A stretch of DNA of 64,000 nucleotides from positions 2,282,001 to 2,346,000 of the forward strand of contig JAOTOL010001598.1 of assembly GCA_034440575.1 (NCBI GenBank), in the 5' to 3' direction. Origin of the DNA: Imbricaverruca yamaguchii. Lineage: Eukaryota > Arthropoda > Thecostraca > Neoverrucidae. Shown one piece after another: positions 11,831 to 24,312 of the stretch. Position 1 is the stretch's first letter. Each line of letters opens with the position of its first letter. A model generated the notes under the pieces. That model had not been told where the DNA came from. It did not search any database and saw only the letters and a list, made by a program, of their open reading frames with translations. A program made the translations under genes and the position numbers.

Positions 11831-12769
11831 AGAAAAAAAGAAGCTAATGCAATCCGTATTCAAATTGTTAATGTATCAGCGAAATGCTAGCGCGGCGATG
11901 GTGCATTAATTGGTGATCAGAAGATGATCGAAGCAGATGAGCGTCACTATTTCTTCATCCAACTGGTCATCTGTGGCACATCCGGCTCGGTTTTGACTGG
12001 GTCGGCCGCAGCTACACAGATTTTCGTGATCTGTCAGTTCTGCCGGATACTTACGTCACACATGACGTATGAAGCTTCACGTCCTTGACGCCGTTCTCCG
12101 GTTGACAGCCTTGCACATATTGCATGTGCAGCTAACGATGTCATTTTCCTCTTTCCTGTTTGTAAAATGCTCTCCGAAGGATGAATGCTTCGTTACAGCG
12201 GGACCCTCCCTGGCGGAAACACTACCACTGGTCATGGGCTCACTGGAGGTGCGTCGCCAGATCATGCACGTCATCTGACACAGCTAAAGAAAAACTCATC
12301 CAGAGAATCGATTTTCTTCCTACAACATCCTGCCGCATGTCAATGATTAGCGCAGCACTGCAAAGTATCGCAAACACTGATAATTTCGCGTGTTTACAGC
12401 TCGGAACAATCGTTCGTGACTAGGACAAGCTTCAGGCATCAGGCATGACTCGTATTGATACATTGGCACGTATCGTAGCTCCGCTCTGAAGGTATCGAAT
12501 GGCAACCCGGCACTGAAATGTCATCACGGCTCTGAATTGAATTAATATGGACTGTTTGCTTTATTGCAAGCTACGTAATATCTTCAGAAGTTGAGCATGA
12601 AGCCAACTCCAATTCCTTTGCAACGAAGTGGAACCGCTCCAACTACGACGGGTCGTGCTTGGATTGACTGAAACTCCAACTCCTTTAAAAACAAAAGAGA
12701 AGGAGAATCACTCCGGAAGCATCCAACTCCAGCCAACTCAACTCAAATACATTCGTGACACTGTAGCTG

Positions 12770-12965
12770 TCGCTGCAGGGTAATGGTTGGCCCGTTGCGT
12801 TGTAATGGCTGACCGCTGCGACATGGTGGTTGGTCGCTACAATATGCTCCTTGCAGTGCTGCGATCTGTCGCTGCGAGGTAACGGTCAGCCGCTGCAGGG
12901 TAATGGTCGTCCGCTGCAGGGTAATGATCGGCCGCTGCAGGGTAATGATCGGCCGCTGCAGCGGC
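12770..12965. repeat. 21-bp minisatellite, about 9 copies
   Basis: Units like GGCCGCTGCAGGGTAATGAT plus C, increasingly regular toward the 3' end. Confidence 0.85.
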
Positions 12966-12999
12966 TTATCACAGGCGCTTGATATTTTGGTTCTATGTC

Positions 13000-14490
13000 A
13001 CCAATTATCTTTATTGGGCATTTGTTCATAATTACACTGAAGAAAACCGAACGTCTCGGAGAAAACCGCCTTATACCTTGCGATACATATTGCCCAGTGG
13101 TTTGCGAACGTTGCTACCGTTGCCCCTCGACGTGTCCATGCCTAAGTCAAATTCCTTCTTCTTTGGCCCTCTGCTTGGTGGCTGATATTTTAATCTACCG
13201 TCATTTCGTCTATCTTCTTAAAATTTATTTACTGTTGATTTGATTATTTCATAAGCTGATCTGTCCGCCGTCTCGCTTCATAGAAATCTATACTTGGTTG
13301 CAGTAGCGTATTCAGCAAGGTTTTGCTATTGTCACTACTAAAGCTCCCTAGTGTCGCTCGGCACTTACTGATGTTGAATATTGTAATAGCGTATTTAATA
13401 CGGCGAAAACTGGCCTCGCTATTCCAAAATACTCGCTATTCCGTTCTTGATTCGATTCGCCATTCCAGGAAAGAGAATAAAGAACGGGAAGTCAATATCA
13501 GGGTATGACATCGCCTCAGTGTGGTTCTTTTGGATGCACATTGAAGCATTTATATTAACAAACCTGCTATGCGCAAATGCAAAGGTGCATAAGCAACTGA
13601 ATACACATAAGAAATTCCCGGACGTCAGATCACCAGATGAAGAGGAGGCTTCGACTAGAGAAATGGTTCTGGATAATGTTCCGACTAATAGTATTTCTGA
13701 AATATCTGGAAGCACGCAGTAACAAATAAATTATATCCTTTAATAGCGTTTGATGTTACAAGTCAATGCCATGTCGATACCATCAAGTCGACTCTGATTC
13801 ACCGAGGAATCTGCGAGCGTACGAAAGGACAAACGTACATGTCAAATGACGTATCTGTCAATTATCTGTTGTCTAGTTATTTATTTTATATGCGGTGTTT
13901 ATCAACAAGATTATCATTTGTTGACATTATCCCAAGACACATTGTGCTTCGTTTTGACAAGCATGGTGTTTCGATAGATTCCCACCATTTAATTGTGAAA
14001 AATGTGTTTAGCTGAAGCAATGCGTTGACATAAACCTTATGTTGACGTGCTCACGGTAAGACTCAATGTCCATTGGCGCCGTCGCCGTTTTCTGTTTGTA
14101 GGCATCACGATTCACCCTCACTAAACATTTTGAACACAAAAATAGAAAGCTTCTTGCAATATTGCAATGGATGTTTTCGATGACGATCCGAAAGTTATCT
14201 CTGAAGATTCTCCTGCCCATATTAATCGATAAAACCTACGGCACAGGCCTAGCCGAAGTCCCTGAATTGAAGAGCACAGCCTGATTGCAAAATCATCAGC
14301 TTCAACAATTCATCGCATATTCCTGGCACTTGACCTTGATATGATCCGTCGACTTGATCTTGATGTGATGGCGCTACCCTGGGTCTTCAGTTTGCCTATC
14401 ATCGATATTGGAGCACTAAGCCTGAGGCACTCTGCTTCACGACCAGAGTTAGAAAACTACGGCGAGGACTGCCGTATAGCGGCCGTATAA
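13000..14490. other. Gene-free region
   Basis: AT-rich unique sequence with short frames only. No recognised gene, RNA or repeat. Confidence 0.5.
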
Positions 14491-14504
14491 CGTGCACAGC
14501 TAGC

Positions 14505-15180
14505 CGTAGCTAGCTGTGCACGCCGCAGCAACACGCCGAATGTGCTACACACCGCTAGCTGTGCACGCCGCAGCTACCCGCCGAATGCGCTACACACCGC
14601 TAGCTGTGCACGCCGCAGCTACCCGCCGAATGTGCTACACACGGCTAGCTGTGCACGCCGCAGCTACCCGCCGAATGTGCTACACACGGCTAGCTGTCAC
14701 CCGCGCACGCTGTGCACGCCGCAGCTACCCGCCGAATGTGCTACACACGGCTAGCTGTGCACGCCGCAGCTACCCGCCGAATGTGCTACACACGGCTAGC
14801 TGTGCACGCCGCAGCAACACGCCGAATGCGCTACACACGGCTAGCAGTGCACGCCGCAGCTACCCGCCGAATGTGCTACACACGTAGCGTGCACGCCGCA
14901 GCACACGCCGAATGTGCTACACACGCTAGCAGTGCACGCCGCTAGCTGTGCACGCCGCAGCTACCCGCCGAATGTGCTACACACGGCTAGCTGTGCACGC
15001 CGCAGCTACCCGCCGAATGTGCTACACACCGCTAGCTGTGCACGCCGCAGCTACCCGCCGAATGTGCTACACACCGCTAGCTGTGCACGCCGCAGCTACC
15101 CGCCGAATGTGCTACACACCGCTAGCTGTGCACGCCGCAGCTACCCGCCGAGTGCGCTACACACCGCTAGCTGTGCACGT
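14505..15180. repeat. 45-bp minisatellite, about 14 copies
   Basis: The unit is GCTAGCTGTGCACGCCGCAG then CTACCCGCCGAATGTGCTAC then ACACC. The first 19 bases include the palindromes GCTAGC and GTGCAC. Forty-five bases is 15 codons, so frames of 15-residue repeats stay open and look protein-like. Irregular units at 14695-14710 and 14885-14945 shift the frame, arguing against coding. Confidence 0.92.
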
Positions 15181-15848
15181 GGAGAATCCGACGACCAACG
15201 GCGCTGAGCACCTGGACACATGGTGCAATGGAGAGGGTGGATGGGTGACTCACTTGAATGCCTAAACGATTTCAAGTGTGCAAGCGTGACGACGTGACGT
15301 AAAATCTAGCGCAACTTCGGGCTCGGCCCTGTGAAGTTGTCATCAATCGTGAAGGTCATACAGCAGTCATGACCTACGCTTCACCATGGACGAAGCTGGG
15401 CGCTTCCTCTGAGTTTTCCATTTATCGTTGTATTTCTGGAAGCAGTGAAAGACACCAGCGATGCAATGATATATACGTGCAACGAACGGTTGAGTGCTAT
15501 ATGAAAAGGAAAGCCGTGTAGCGACACGTTCCCGTCCGCAATTGAGTTCCCGTTGCCATCAACATGAAGCGATTTTTGGCGGAATAAATCGGCATGTGGC
15601 TTGCCAGGAACCGTCGATGATTCACACTCAGTTTTCCACCCGGCGCTTTTCGCCGCGAGATAAAGCTAGCACGGGTTTGTCGAACGTCGATATGATATGC
15701 AAAACTCACCTCTTTGCCAAAATATCGTCAACAGTCAACGGGCCAGTGTCCCCGATGCTAGTCCATTCCAGCTTTGCTCAGTTCCGTTCAGGTGCAAGAC
15801 CGAGTCAGACCGATTTCAGTGCAAGATGAAGAGCCTGCCGTCCGACTA

Positions 15849-16080
15849 CACAACCCCGCTCCCAAACCAGTGTGGGCTTAGGCAAGCATCTGCCCTTATC
15901 GTGACTCGGCCTCCCGGACTCTCGACAACGCTGTCAAGTATGAAATCAACACTTGAAAGGTAGGTAGGTTAAAAGTGGCTCATTTGATGCTTAACAACAT
16001 TGTCGAGAACTCGGGAGGCCAAGTCGAGATACAGGCAAATATTTGCATAAGCCCATACTGGTTTGGGGTGGATTTGTGCT
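15849..16080. repeat. Imperfect inverted repeat with arms of about 100 bp
   Basis: Arm 15849-15952 and the reverse complement of 15979-16078 share CCAAACCAGTRTGGGCTTA, CTCGRCTTGGCCTCCCG-like and CTCGACAAYGYTGTYAAG blocks, with about 25 bp between the arms. It could be a foldback/MITE relic or a source of hairpin RNA. Confidence 0.85.
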
Positions 16081-16959
16081 TCCATGTAAACAATTGCAAG
16101 AAAGGTAAGCTGCAAGTGGTTGATTTGATGTTAAGCGATGTTTTTAGTTTCACCGACAAAATTAAGCATACCAAGTTCGCAATGGACCAACCGAATTATG
16201 GGGTTCAAAGTGTAAATATTTCCCAGGGTATGACAGTTTGTAGTTTACGACGGCTTTGGGCTATGGATTTCTGGGTTTGGTTTGGACAATTTTCATTTAG
16301 TTTGGAAATTTCATCGCATTTAAGAAATGAGCTTTTCGGAAAAAAACGTTCGCTTCCCCTGAGAAAGAAAAACAGCTCCCAAAACATCCTGCAGTTCCTA
16401 GGAAGCTCCCTATGAAAAAGTTCCTGATTAGGTCAACATACTTAGCTCAATGTGCTATAAAATTTGCTGATGTATTGATTAAAAAGTATTGCGTTATTAC
16501 CGTAAAATCTAAACAATGATATGCGTGATTAGAAAACTGAGCTGTTCTTTTCTAGGAATGTCCAACTTTTCTGCAAAAGTCGAAGAATTTATAGCATTTG
16601 ATGAACGTGTCTGACTTGAAGACGACCCAAACATAAAAAGAACATTCCTCGTGTGGAACGAATGCAATATTAAGTCAACATTTCGGTATCGCTTACATTG
16701 TTTCCTACATTAGAACTTCTGGGGACCAATTGATTTTCCCCTCGCCTTTAGGTAATATTTGAGTATCCGCGATGTCCCCCGCTTCCACCACTCTTAGAAC
16801 CTCCTTTGCTTTCCATCGTCCACGTCTCTCCTGAAGCAGGAGCGAAAACACACGAGCTGGCTTTGATTCGTGTTCCACATAATAAGTCAATCACACAGCT
16901 GCCTGCAAATTGTACTTATTCAACAGTTTCTTACCCTCAGCAGCTGCCAACAAGTGACC

Positions 16960-17330
16960 TCGCGCAGACGCACGCACATGCACACGCACACGCCGGCACA
17001 CTCTATGTACAGACGGGCGGCCGAGACAGGGCCCGGCGCCGAGCAGTGGCTCGCGCGTCGGCGCGCCAACCAACTGCCCGCCGGCCGACGCCCAGCCACG
17101 CTCGCCCCGAAAGCGAACACGGCGGCTACGTATCGTGCGATAATCGAGAACAGTCTGTGCACACACTGACGACCGGGCCGCACCCGCACCCGCACCCGCA
17201 CCCCAGCCGCGAGACCGCGCGGCGTGCCGGCAGCGGCCGGCGCCGTCCCGCTACCTCTAGACACGAACACACGTCGGAACGGCCCGCCAGCGACCGAGTC
17301 GGCTCCGCTCACGTCTTTGGTGGCAGACTG
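16960..17330. other. CpG-rich, CA-rich block 3' of Otx
   Basis: Contains ACGCACATGCACACGCACAC and a CACCCG run at 17181-17206. It lies downstream of the Otx stop, so part may be 3' UTR. No independent exon is recognised. Confidence 0.45.
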
Positions 17331-17639
17331 CTGCGCGCTACGCTGGTCTAAGCACAGTGCAGCTAAGCTGGTTCGGCTCTATCACAGGAAACGCTGATAA
17401 TGGGCAACAGTGCTGCGTGCACACGCGCAGACCTAGTTCGTACACAGAAACACAACGTCGATTTCGGCTGTCCAACTCGCCCGCGACGCGGGTCACGTCG
17501 TCGCCGCCCGGGGGCACCTCCACAGTTCGGACGCGGCCGGCGACGTTCCCCGCCCTCGGCTGCCGGGCGTGCGGCCCCGCCGGCGCGCGACACGTCGACC
17601 GACGCGCCTCCCCGCGCCGTCCGCATGGACTCGTCCAGT

Positions 17640-17753
17640 CTACAACACTTGAAAGTTCTGGTAGCGGTAGTCGAAGTCGGAGCTAATGCTGTGCCGAGCC
17701 GTCGGTCCGCTGCTCTGCTGTGATTGGTTCATCGCGTTGATATGACTGCTCAC
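17640..17753 (-). CDS. Otx: Otx terminal coding exon 6: Otx tail
   Basis: Encodes 37 residues, [10 protein letters not shown] through [13 protein letters not shown], then TAG at 17642-17640. The D-Y-R/K-x-x-x-FQVL ending corresponds to the conserved Otx C-terminal tail (DYKDQ...WKFQVL in vertebrates), although the tryptophan is replaced. The acceptor is GTGCCGTTGCAG (AG at 17755-17754), and the first base is in phase 0 with exon 5. The exon is short, and an automatic predictor could miss it by reading through exon 5. The 3' UTR should continue to lower coordinates. I did not find a convincing polyadenylation site close by. Confidence 0.85.
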   Translation of the reverse strand: MSSHINAMNQSQQSSGPTARHSISSDFDYRYQNFQVL

Positions 17754-20700
17754 CTGCAACGGCACGCGACGTGATAACAGCGTGGCGACTGGGCGACTGG
17801 GCGACACAGACGCCGACGAGGCGCCACTAACGGGGAAACCGCCACACAGATTGGCGGGCCGGGCACGCGCCGCTTTACAGTGCGACGCTTTCCTCGCAGA
17901 CGCTTCTGCCAGTTTCTGAACCACCGCATCGGGAGCAGGCGTGTCATGGTGCGATGAATGCATCGCTGCATTTGTGCCGGGAGTGCAGATGCGAATGACA
18001 TGTGGACATGTGGATGAGCATGTGGATTGGCTGGCCATGTGCGTGGGTGGGTTGGGTGTTTGCTGAGCCGCTGACAGCAGAACAGGCACTTCTCAAGACA
18101 TTACTCAGTCCACGCATCTCTCTGGAGTTTACGGGAGCCGTGTCGCAGGCCCAGCAGGACTGCAAGCCTCCCACTAAAGTGTACACTACGACTGTCACAT
18201 CAAACATGCTATTTTAGATAATTTGCAATCTTTAAACATGCGTACAAGGCATATACATATGATGGTACTCATCAGAAGAATCATTTGGGTGCGTCTCCTT
18301 TTCATATGTGTTGTTGGGCGAATAAGAGGCATTTTTGACCTCTTGCGAGCTTAGCAGATACAAATCCCCTATAATTAATTAGGGTTGAAATTCTTCTGAA
18401 AGCTAAGTTAGCACAACCAACAAACCCATCATCCGGGAGGGGGAGAAATGAACCAATTAGTTGGTAGTGGTTCACCCGAAAGTATACAAAAGAACTTCCA
18501 ACGACTATGTTCAATAATTATTGCATATGTGGAAATAAATAAAATATATATTTTGTAAATAAAATATTTTATTTTAAAAATAATCGTATCATTTACCACG
18601 TCTCGAAAAGGTGGTAAAGCATGGAGAGCCAGAGGGAGTGAATGAGTGCAACTTAGCACGACAGCATTCTGCCGTCCGTACTCCGACGCGCAGCCGAGCC
18701 CTGACTCGCGGCCGCTCCGCCTGCTGACCTGCGGGTTGATCTGGCCGTGCGAGTTGAGGTGGTACTCCATGTTGCCGTAGTAGCCGCTGTAGTTGGCGTA
18801 GGGGTTGGCCTGGTTGGTCTGGTAGGCCGTCCTGTCCATGACCGTCTGGCCGGGCACCAGGTCGCCCATGGGGGCCAGCGAGGCGGCCGGGTTCCAGATC
18901 GTGTTGTACACGCCGCCGTAGCTCTGGGTGGAGAGAGAGGGGAGGGCTGAAGTTGGCTGCCACACTCGGAAGAAGGTGAACACTGTCAGCAGACTGGCGG
19001 ATCGAGAGCTGGACAAATCCCAGGTCAACACGATCAATTGTATGTCATCTGAACCTGCAGTCGCACTTTCTGTGATCAATGCAAATTTGTATTTGAAGCG
19101 AATAAAGAGACAATTAACTTGCGCAAGCTGGAGCCGTCAGTGAGGCTAGGACCTGGTGCGGGGTAGTGTCGGTGTTGACCCCTTACCTGGTGCGGGGTGG
19201 TGTCGGTGTTGACCTCTCACCTGGTGCGGAGTGCGGGGCGGGTGGTGCCGGTGCTGGCCTCTCACCTGGTGCGGGGCGGGTGGTGCCGGTGTTGACCTCT
19301 CACCTGGTGCGGGGCGGGTGGTGCCGGTGCTGGCCTCTCACCTGGTGCGGGGCGGGTGGTGTCGGTGTTGACCTCTCACCTGGTGCGGGGTGGTGCCGGT
19401 GCTGGCCTCTCACCTGGTGCGGGGTGGTGCCGGTGCTGGCCTCTCACCTGGTGCGGGGTGGTGCCGGTGTTGACCTCTCACCTGGTGCGGGGGGGTGGTG
19501 TCGGTGCTGGCCTCTCACCTGGTGCGGGGTGTGGTGGTGCCGGTGCTGGCCTCTCACCTGGTGCGGGGGGTGGTGTCGGTGCTGGCCTCTCACCTGGTGC
19601 GGGGCGGGTGGTGCCGGTGCTGACCTCTCACCTGGTGCGGGGTGGTGCCGGTGCTGGCCTCTCACCTGGTGCGGGGTGGTGGACGGTGTGCTGATGGCCG
19701 GAGCCGCGGAGCAGGTGACCGGCGGCGAGTAGGGCGAGTCTCGCTGAGCGCCGGCCGGCGGTGACGGGGTACCCACGGCCGGGGTCGGGGTCACCACAGC
19801 GGCGCTCACCGGCGCAGCTGTGGTCGGCGGCGTGCGCGTGCGCGGCTTGGGCTTGGGCTTTGGCTCAGCTGGAGCCCCGTTGGTGCTCGTCTGCTTGGCT
19901 TGCTGCCTGATTTTGGCGCGCCGGTTCTTGAACCACACCTGAGGGAGACGAGGGGCGACCGTGGTCATTGATAGTCGGCCACTGCGCTCGTATGTGGAAC
20001 AGCGTGGGCGTTTTCCGATCTGAAGTGAAGAATAGTGCGTCAAGCAAGGACTGCTGCGTGTTCTTGGCTCCTGGACGTGATCAAGCTTGACAAGCAGCTG
20101 TTCTAATCAGATGAGATGGTCAACTTTATCCCCGTCACACGCATTAATACATCATGCAAATCTTGATACATCCTACTGAATCGCACAGTGCCGCGAAGCC
20201 GGAAGCCTTCTGGTCCACAACTGGATGGAGTTGAATGGGATGGAATAGAAAGTCCGCAGGTGAATGGAATGAGGATTTACGCTGAAAATAGCATTTCCAT
20301 AGTCCTTGAAACTGCGCAATAATTTAAAATTATGTAATACATTTCGTGCACACTGGATGAGCTATGTTGAGTGCACACTGGATGAGTTATTCTGGCGGTG
20401 TTCTTTCAGCCACAGAAGAACCATATCCGACAATCTGCAACACCGCTCATTTGGATCTATTGTACCCGCTCCTCGGCAACTCCCACCAGCTGAATCATCC
20501 TCTGGTTCCACCATCACACCGGCTTTGGCGCCTGGTGAGCCCCCCTCCCCCTCCCCGCTCTGACGACGACATGGCGAGCCATCTGTCAGACCAGTAGCAG
20601 CCAGACGGAGGAGCCGACGGCTACAATGAGGCGGGCGATATTCGCCGGCACGTCTCTGGGCCGAGTTTCGCGCCGCGCCGCGCCACTCATCACCTGGACC

Positions 20701-23700
20701 CGGGACCGAGGAGTTCGGGGCCGGGTCTGTCTGTATCGAGGTCCCGGGCTGGTCCGGGAGAGGTTGGTCTGTGTATTTGTGTGGTCAGGTCTGTCTGTAC
20801 CGAGGTCCCGAGCTGGTCCGGGAGAGGTTGGTCTGTGTATTTGTGTGGTCGGGTCTGTCTGTACCGAGGTCCAGGGCTGGTCCGGGAGAGGTTGGTCTGT
20901 GTATTTGTGTGGTCGGGTCTGTCTGTACCGAGGTCCCGGGCTGGTCCGGGAGAGGTTGGTCTGTGTATTTGTGTGGTCAGGTCTGTCTGTACCGAGGTCG
21001 CGGGCTGGTCCGGGAGAGGTTGGTCTGTGTATTTGTGTGGTCAGGTCTGTCTGTACCGAGATCGCGGGCTGGTCCGGGAGAGGTTGGTCTGTGTATCTGT
21101 GTGGTCGGGTCTGTCTGTACCGAGGTCCCGGGCTGGTCCGGGAAAGCCAGTCGATGGTCTGACAGGCGAGGCTGGTCAATCGACTGGACGAGGCAGTCAG
21201 ACTGCTTGCCAGGCTGGTCTGCTTGTCTGTCAGACTGATCTTCCTGTTTGACAGACGGGCATGTCTGTTTGCCAGACTGATCTGCCTGTTTGACTGACGG
21301 GCATGTCTGTTTAACAGAGACGAGTCTGTTAGTCTGCCAAAGAGTCCGGCAGAAATTTGACGAGCCGGGCGGACGATACTTGCAGACTCGCTCAACGGAC
21401 TGGTGACACAGACTGCTGTATATTTGGCGGCCAGCTTTGTATAGCTGTGACGAACCGCCTGCCGACGTTCCCAAGGAGCCGGCATGACGGACCGCCCGTC
21501 CATTGAGCCACGCCTGCTCGAGTCATCTGCCAGACGCGACTACCCGATACGTCTAACTTCATAGCATGCTGTTACGGAGTCCGAAAGACGAGGCCAATAG
21601 ACGGGTTCGACAGACGAACCCAGTGGACGTGGACGAATCTAGGGTTGGACAGACGAACCCAGTGGACGGGCCTGACGGACGGTGAGCGAGTCCGGCAGAC
21701 GAGTCCAATGGACGGGTTTGACCGACGAGTCCAGTGAACGAGTCCGGAAGACGAGTCCAATGGACGGGTTTGACCGATGGGTCCAGTGAGCGAGTCCGGC
21801 AGACGAGTCCGATGGACGAGTTTGACAGACGAGTCCAGTGAGCGAGTCCGGCAGACGAGTCCAGTGGACAGTCGGCCGGCGCCGGTCGATGCTACCACAT
21901 TGGCTGAGCCGCGTTGCATGCTGGGAATGATTGGGTGCGCGGCGGTGATTGAGCGACATCGAGCCGCCTGTCGAGCCGGCGGCGGGGCGGCGTGTGCGCG
22001 CACAGTGCTGTCGCTCGTCCGACGTAAGGCGCTTCTCAAGTCGGCACGAGCGCGCGCGGATGCAGTCCGCTTGGCGCCGTTTTTGTGCCGGTGAGGCGAC
22101 CGACGGCCGGCCGGCGGCCCGGCAGCTCTGCAGAGTGGACCGTCGGATTGTCGGGATGGGCGCTCGCGGCGTTGCGTCGGCAGCGATGCTCATCAAGGCA
22201 CCGGTGTGTCCCAAGTGAACGAAAAGAGCGAGTCTGGAAGCGAAGGGCTTGCCTTGGGAGCCACGCTCATCGCGTCCTACTACCACGACATGAGCTCATA
22301 GCACAGATTCCGCATTTGCTTTGTTGACAAGTGCTAACGTCCAATCATGCTGGCGTTTATATTCTGCATGAGGTCTGGTCGTCGTAGAGAAAACAACTAT
22401 AAACTTTCAACATCCGATCTTTCACGCCATTTTTTCTTCATTTTTCGAAATCATGCCGCTTCGAGAAGGCTGTGTTTTAAGGTTTCCCATAATTGTCACC
22501 TGAAGAGATTCCTGAAACTTCATCCAATTTCAACGGTATGATATTCTAGAAGCAACTCTTCCACGTTCGCAGCGGCACTGCAGCGAGTGAAAGTGAGAGC
22601 AAGAAATGAGAATGAGCGCGACCTATTCCTTACCCGAAACCTCTTTCATGAGGTAAGATAGAAATCAAAGCAAGCTGGCACTTTGTTATTCGGATTTTCG
22701 AACGTATTTAGTGTGTTCGATGCACCAAAGCGCAAAATGGTTTAAAACAGAACGTGTTTTGATCTTGCTGGCGGCACAGCGAAGGTTTGATAATTTCAGT
22801 CCAAGGTTCTCCAATGCTACGTGCCATATTTCAGTCAGATGAAGCGCAATTCTGATGCGGGCACCAACAAGTCACCTTCATACATCAACCCTGGCGGATT
22901 TAGCTGGATAATCCCAGGCAAGGCAAATTATATATCTTTTGGAAATCGGCAGTGGTTTATAAGCCAGTTGTCATATTGGAGGCAACTTACTTCAGGTTAT
23001 TTCACACACTGATTGGGATGCCTGACTTCTACATGCAAGTATTTGCTACACACATTGCTATGTACATGCGTGAAAATGCACCGCATTTTTTAGACATTGG
23101 GACACAAGAATGACAAGCTGTGTAGCCTATTCTGAGTAAATCGGCCATTACCATTAGATTCAGATGCGAGACCGTGATAAGGTTCAGCAGTGCTTTATTG
23201 GCATCACGTTTGGGCTATCCTGGTGATAATATCAGCATCAAATACGTCAGCGGGGAATGCCAACACAATGCAAATTGCCCATAAACGACGAGGTACACGC
23301 TCGGCGGCGGGGAAACTACTCGTCAATGGCCCGCTTCCATATGCGACGCATTTTGCATTTCTTAATGTGCAGACGAACCTAACGTAAAATACTGCGAACC
23401 AAACATGGCCAATTTTTACTGTCGTGACTTGGGCTTTCAACTTTTATACCGACCGACGAGCACAACGTCGAGTCGCCCATACACGGTCACACCCCGAGCT
23501 GTGTGTTTTGACCCCCGACTACCGACCGGCTCGGCGGCGCGACCCGGTCGGTGAAGCCGGCCGGCCTGACCTGACCTGACCTGGAGTGTAGTGCTCAGAC
23601 GGTGATCTGTGCGAGCCTGTGGTCGGCAGAACCGCCACTGAAGTCTGTGCGGAGCGACCGTACTGAAGCGTGTTCGAACAGCCTGACAGGAGTTTGGGGT

Positions 23701-24270
23701 GGGCAGCCCGCACTGACCCATGTCCTGTTCAGACGACCCACGCTGACCTATCGCCAGCATTGGTGACCTACATTCACCTACCATCAGCATTGTTGACGAA
23801 CATTGACCATCATCAGCATTGTTGACCTTCATTGACCTGTCATCAGCATTGGTGTCCTACGTCGACCTGTCCTCAGTGTTTGTGACATGTTCGACCAATC
23901 ATTAGCATTGGTGACCTGTACTGACTTGTCATCAGCACTGGTAACCTGCAATGATCTATGCTGAGCATTGATGACCTGCACTGGCCATGCTCGGCGCCGG
24001 AGACGCGTACTGACCTGGACGCGAGACTCGGGCAAGTTGATTTTCATGGCGACCTCTTCACGCATGAAGATGTCCGGATAGCGCGTCTTCTGGAACAGCG
24101 CCTCCAGTATGTCCAGCTGCTGGCGGGTGAACGTGGTGCGCTCGCGACGCTGCTTGCGGGCGTTTCCGGGTCCGGCTGCGGCAACAGGAGAGGCGCGTTA
24201 CAATTGTGCGGCCGGCGCTGACGTCGGCCTGGTGCCGACACTGACGGCCAGCGGCAGCGAGTACACAACA

Positions 24271-24312
<42 letters not shown>

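Noticed and set aside
13447..13722. 91-codon plus-strand frame
   Set aside because: Ordinary amino-acid composition, but no homology I can name. An antisense frame of similar size overlaps it.
18429..19079. 216-codon frame treated as a single Otx exon
   Set aside because: The Otx-like part is bounded by a clear acceptor at 18925-18924 and donor at 18728-18727. Residues outside are low-complexity, and the true tail lies in 17640-17753.
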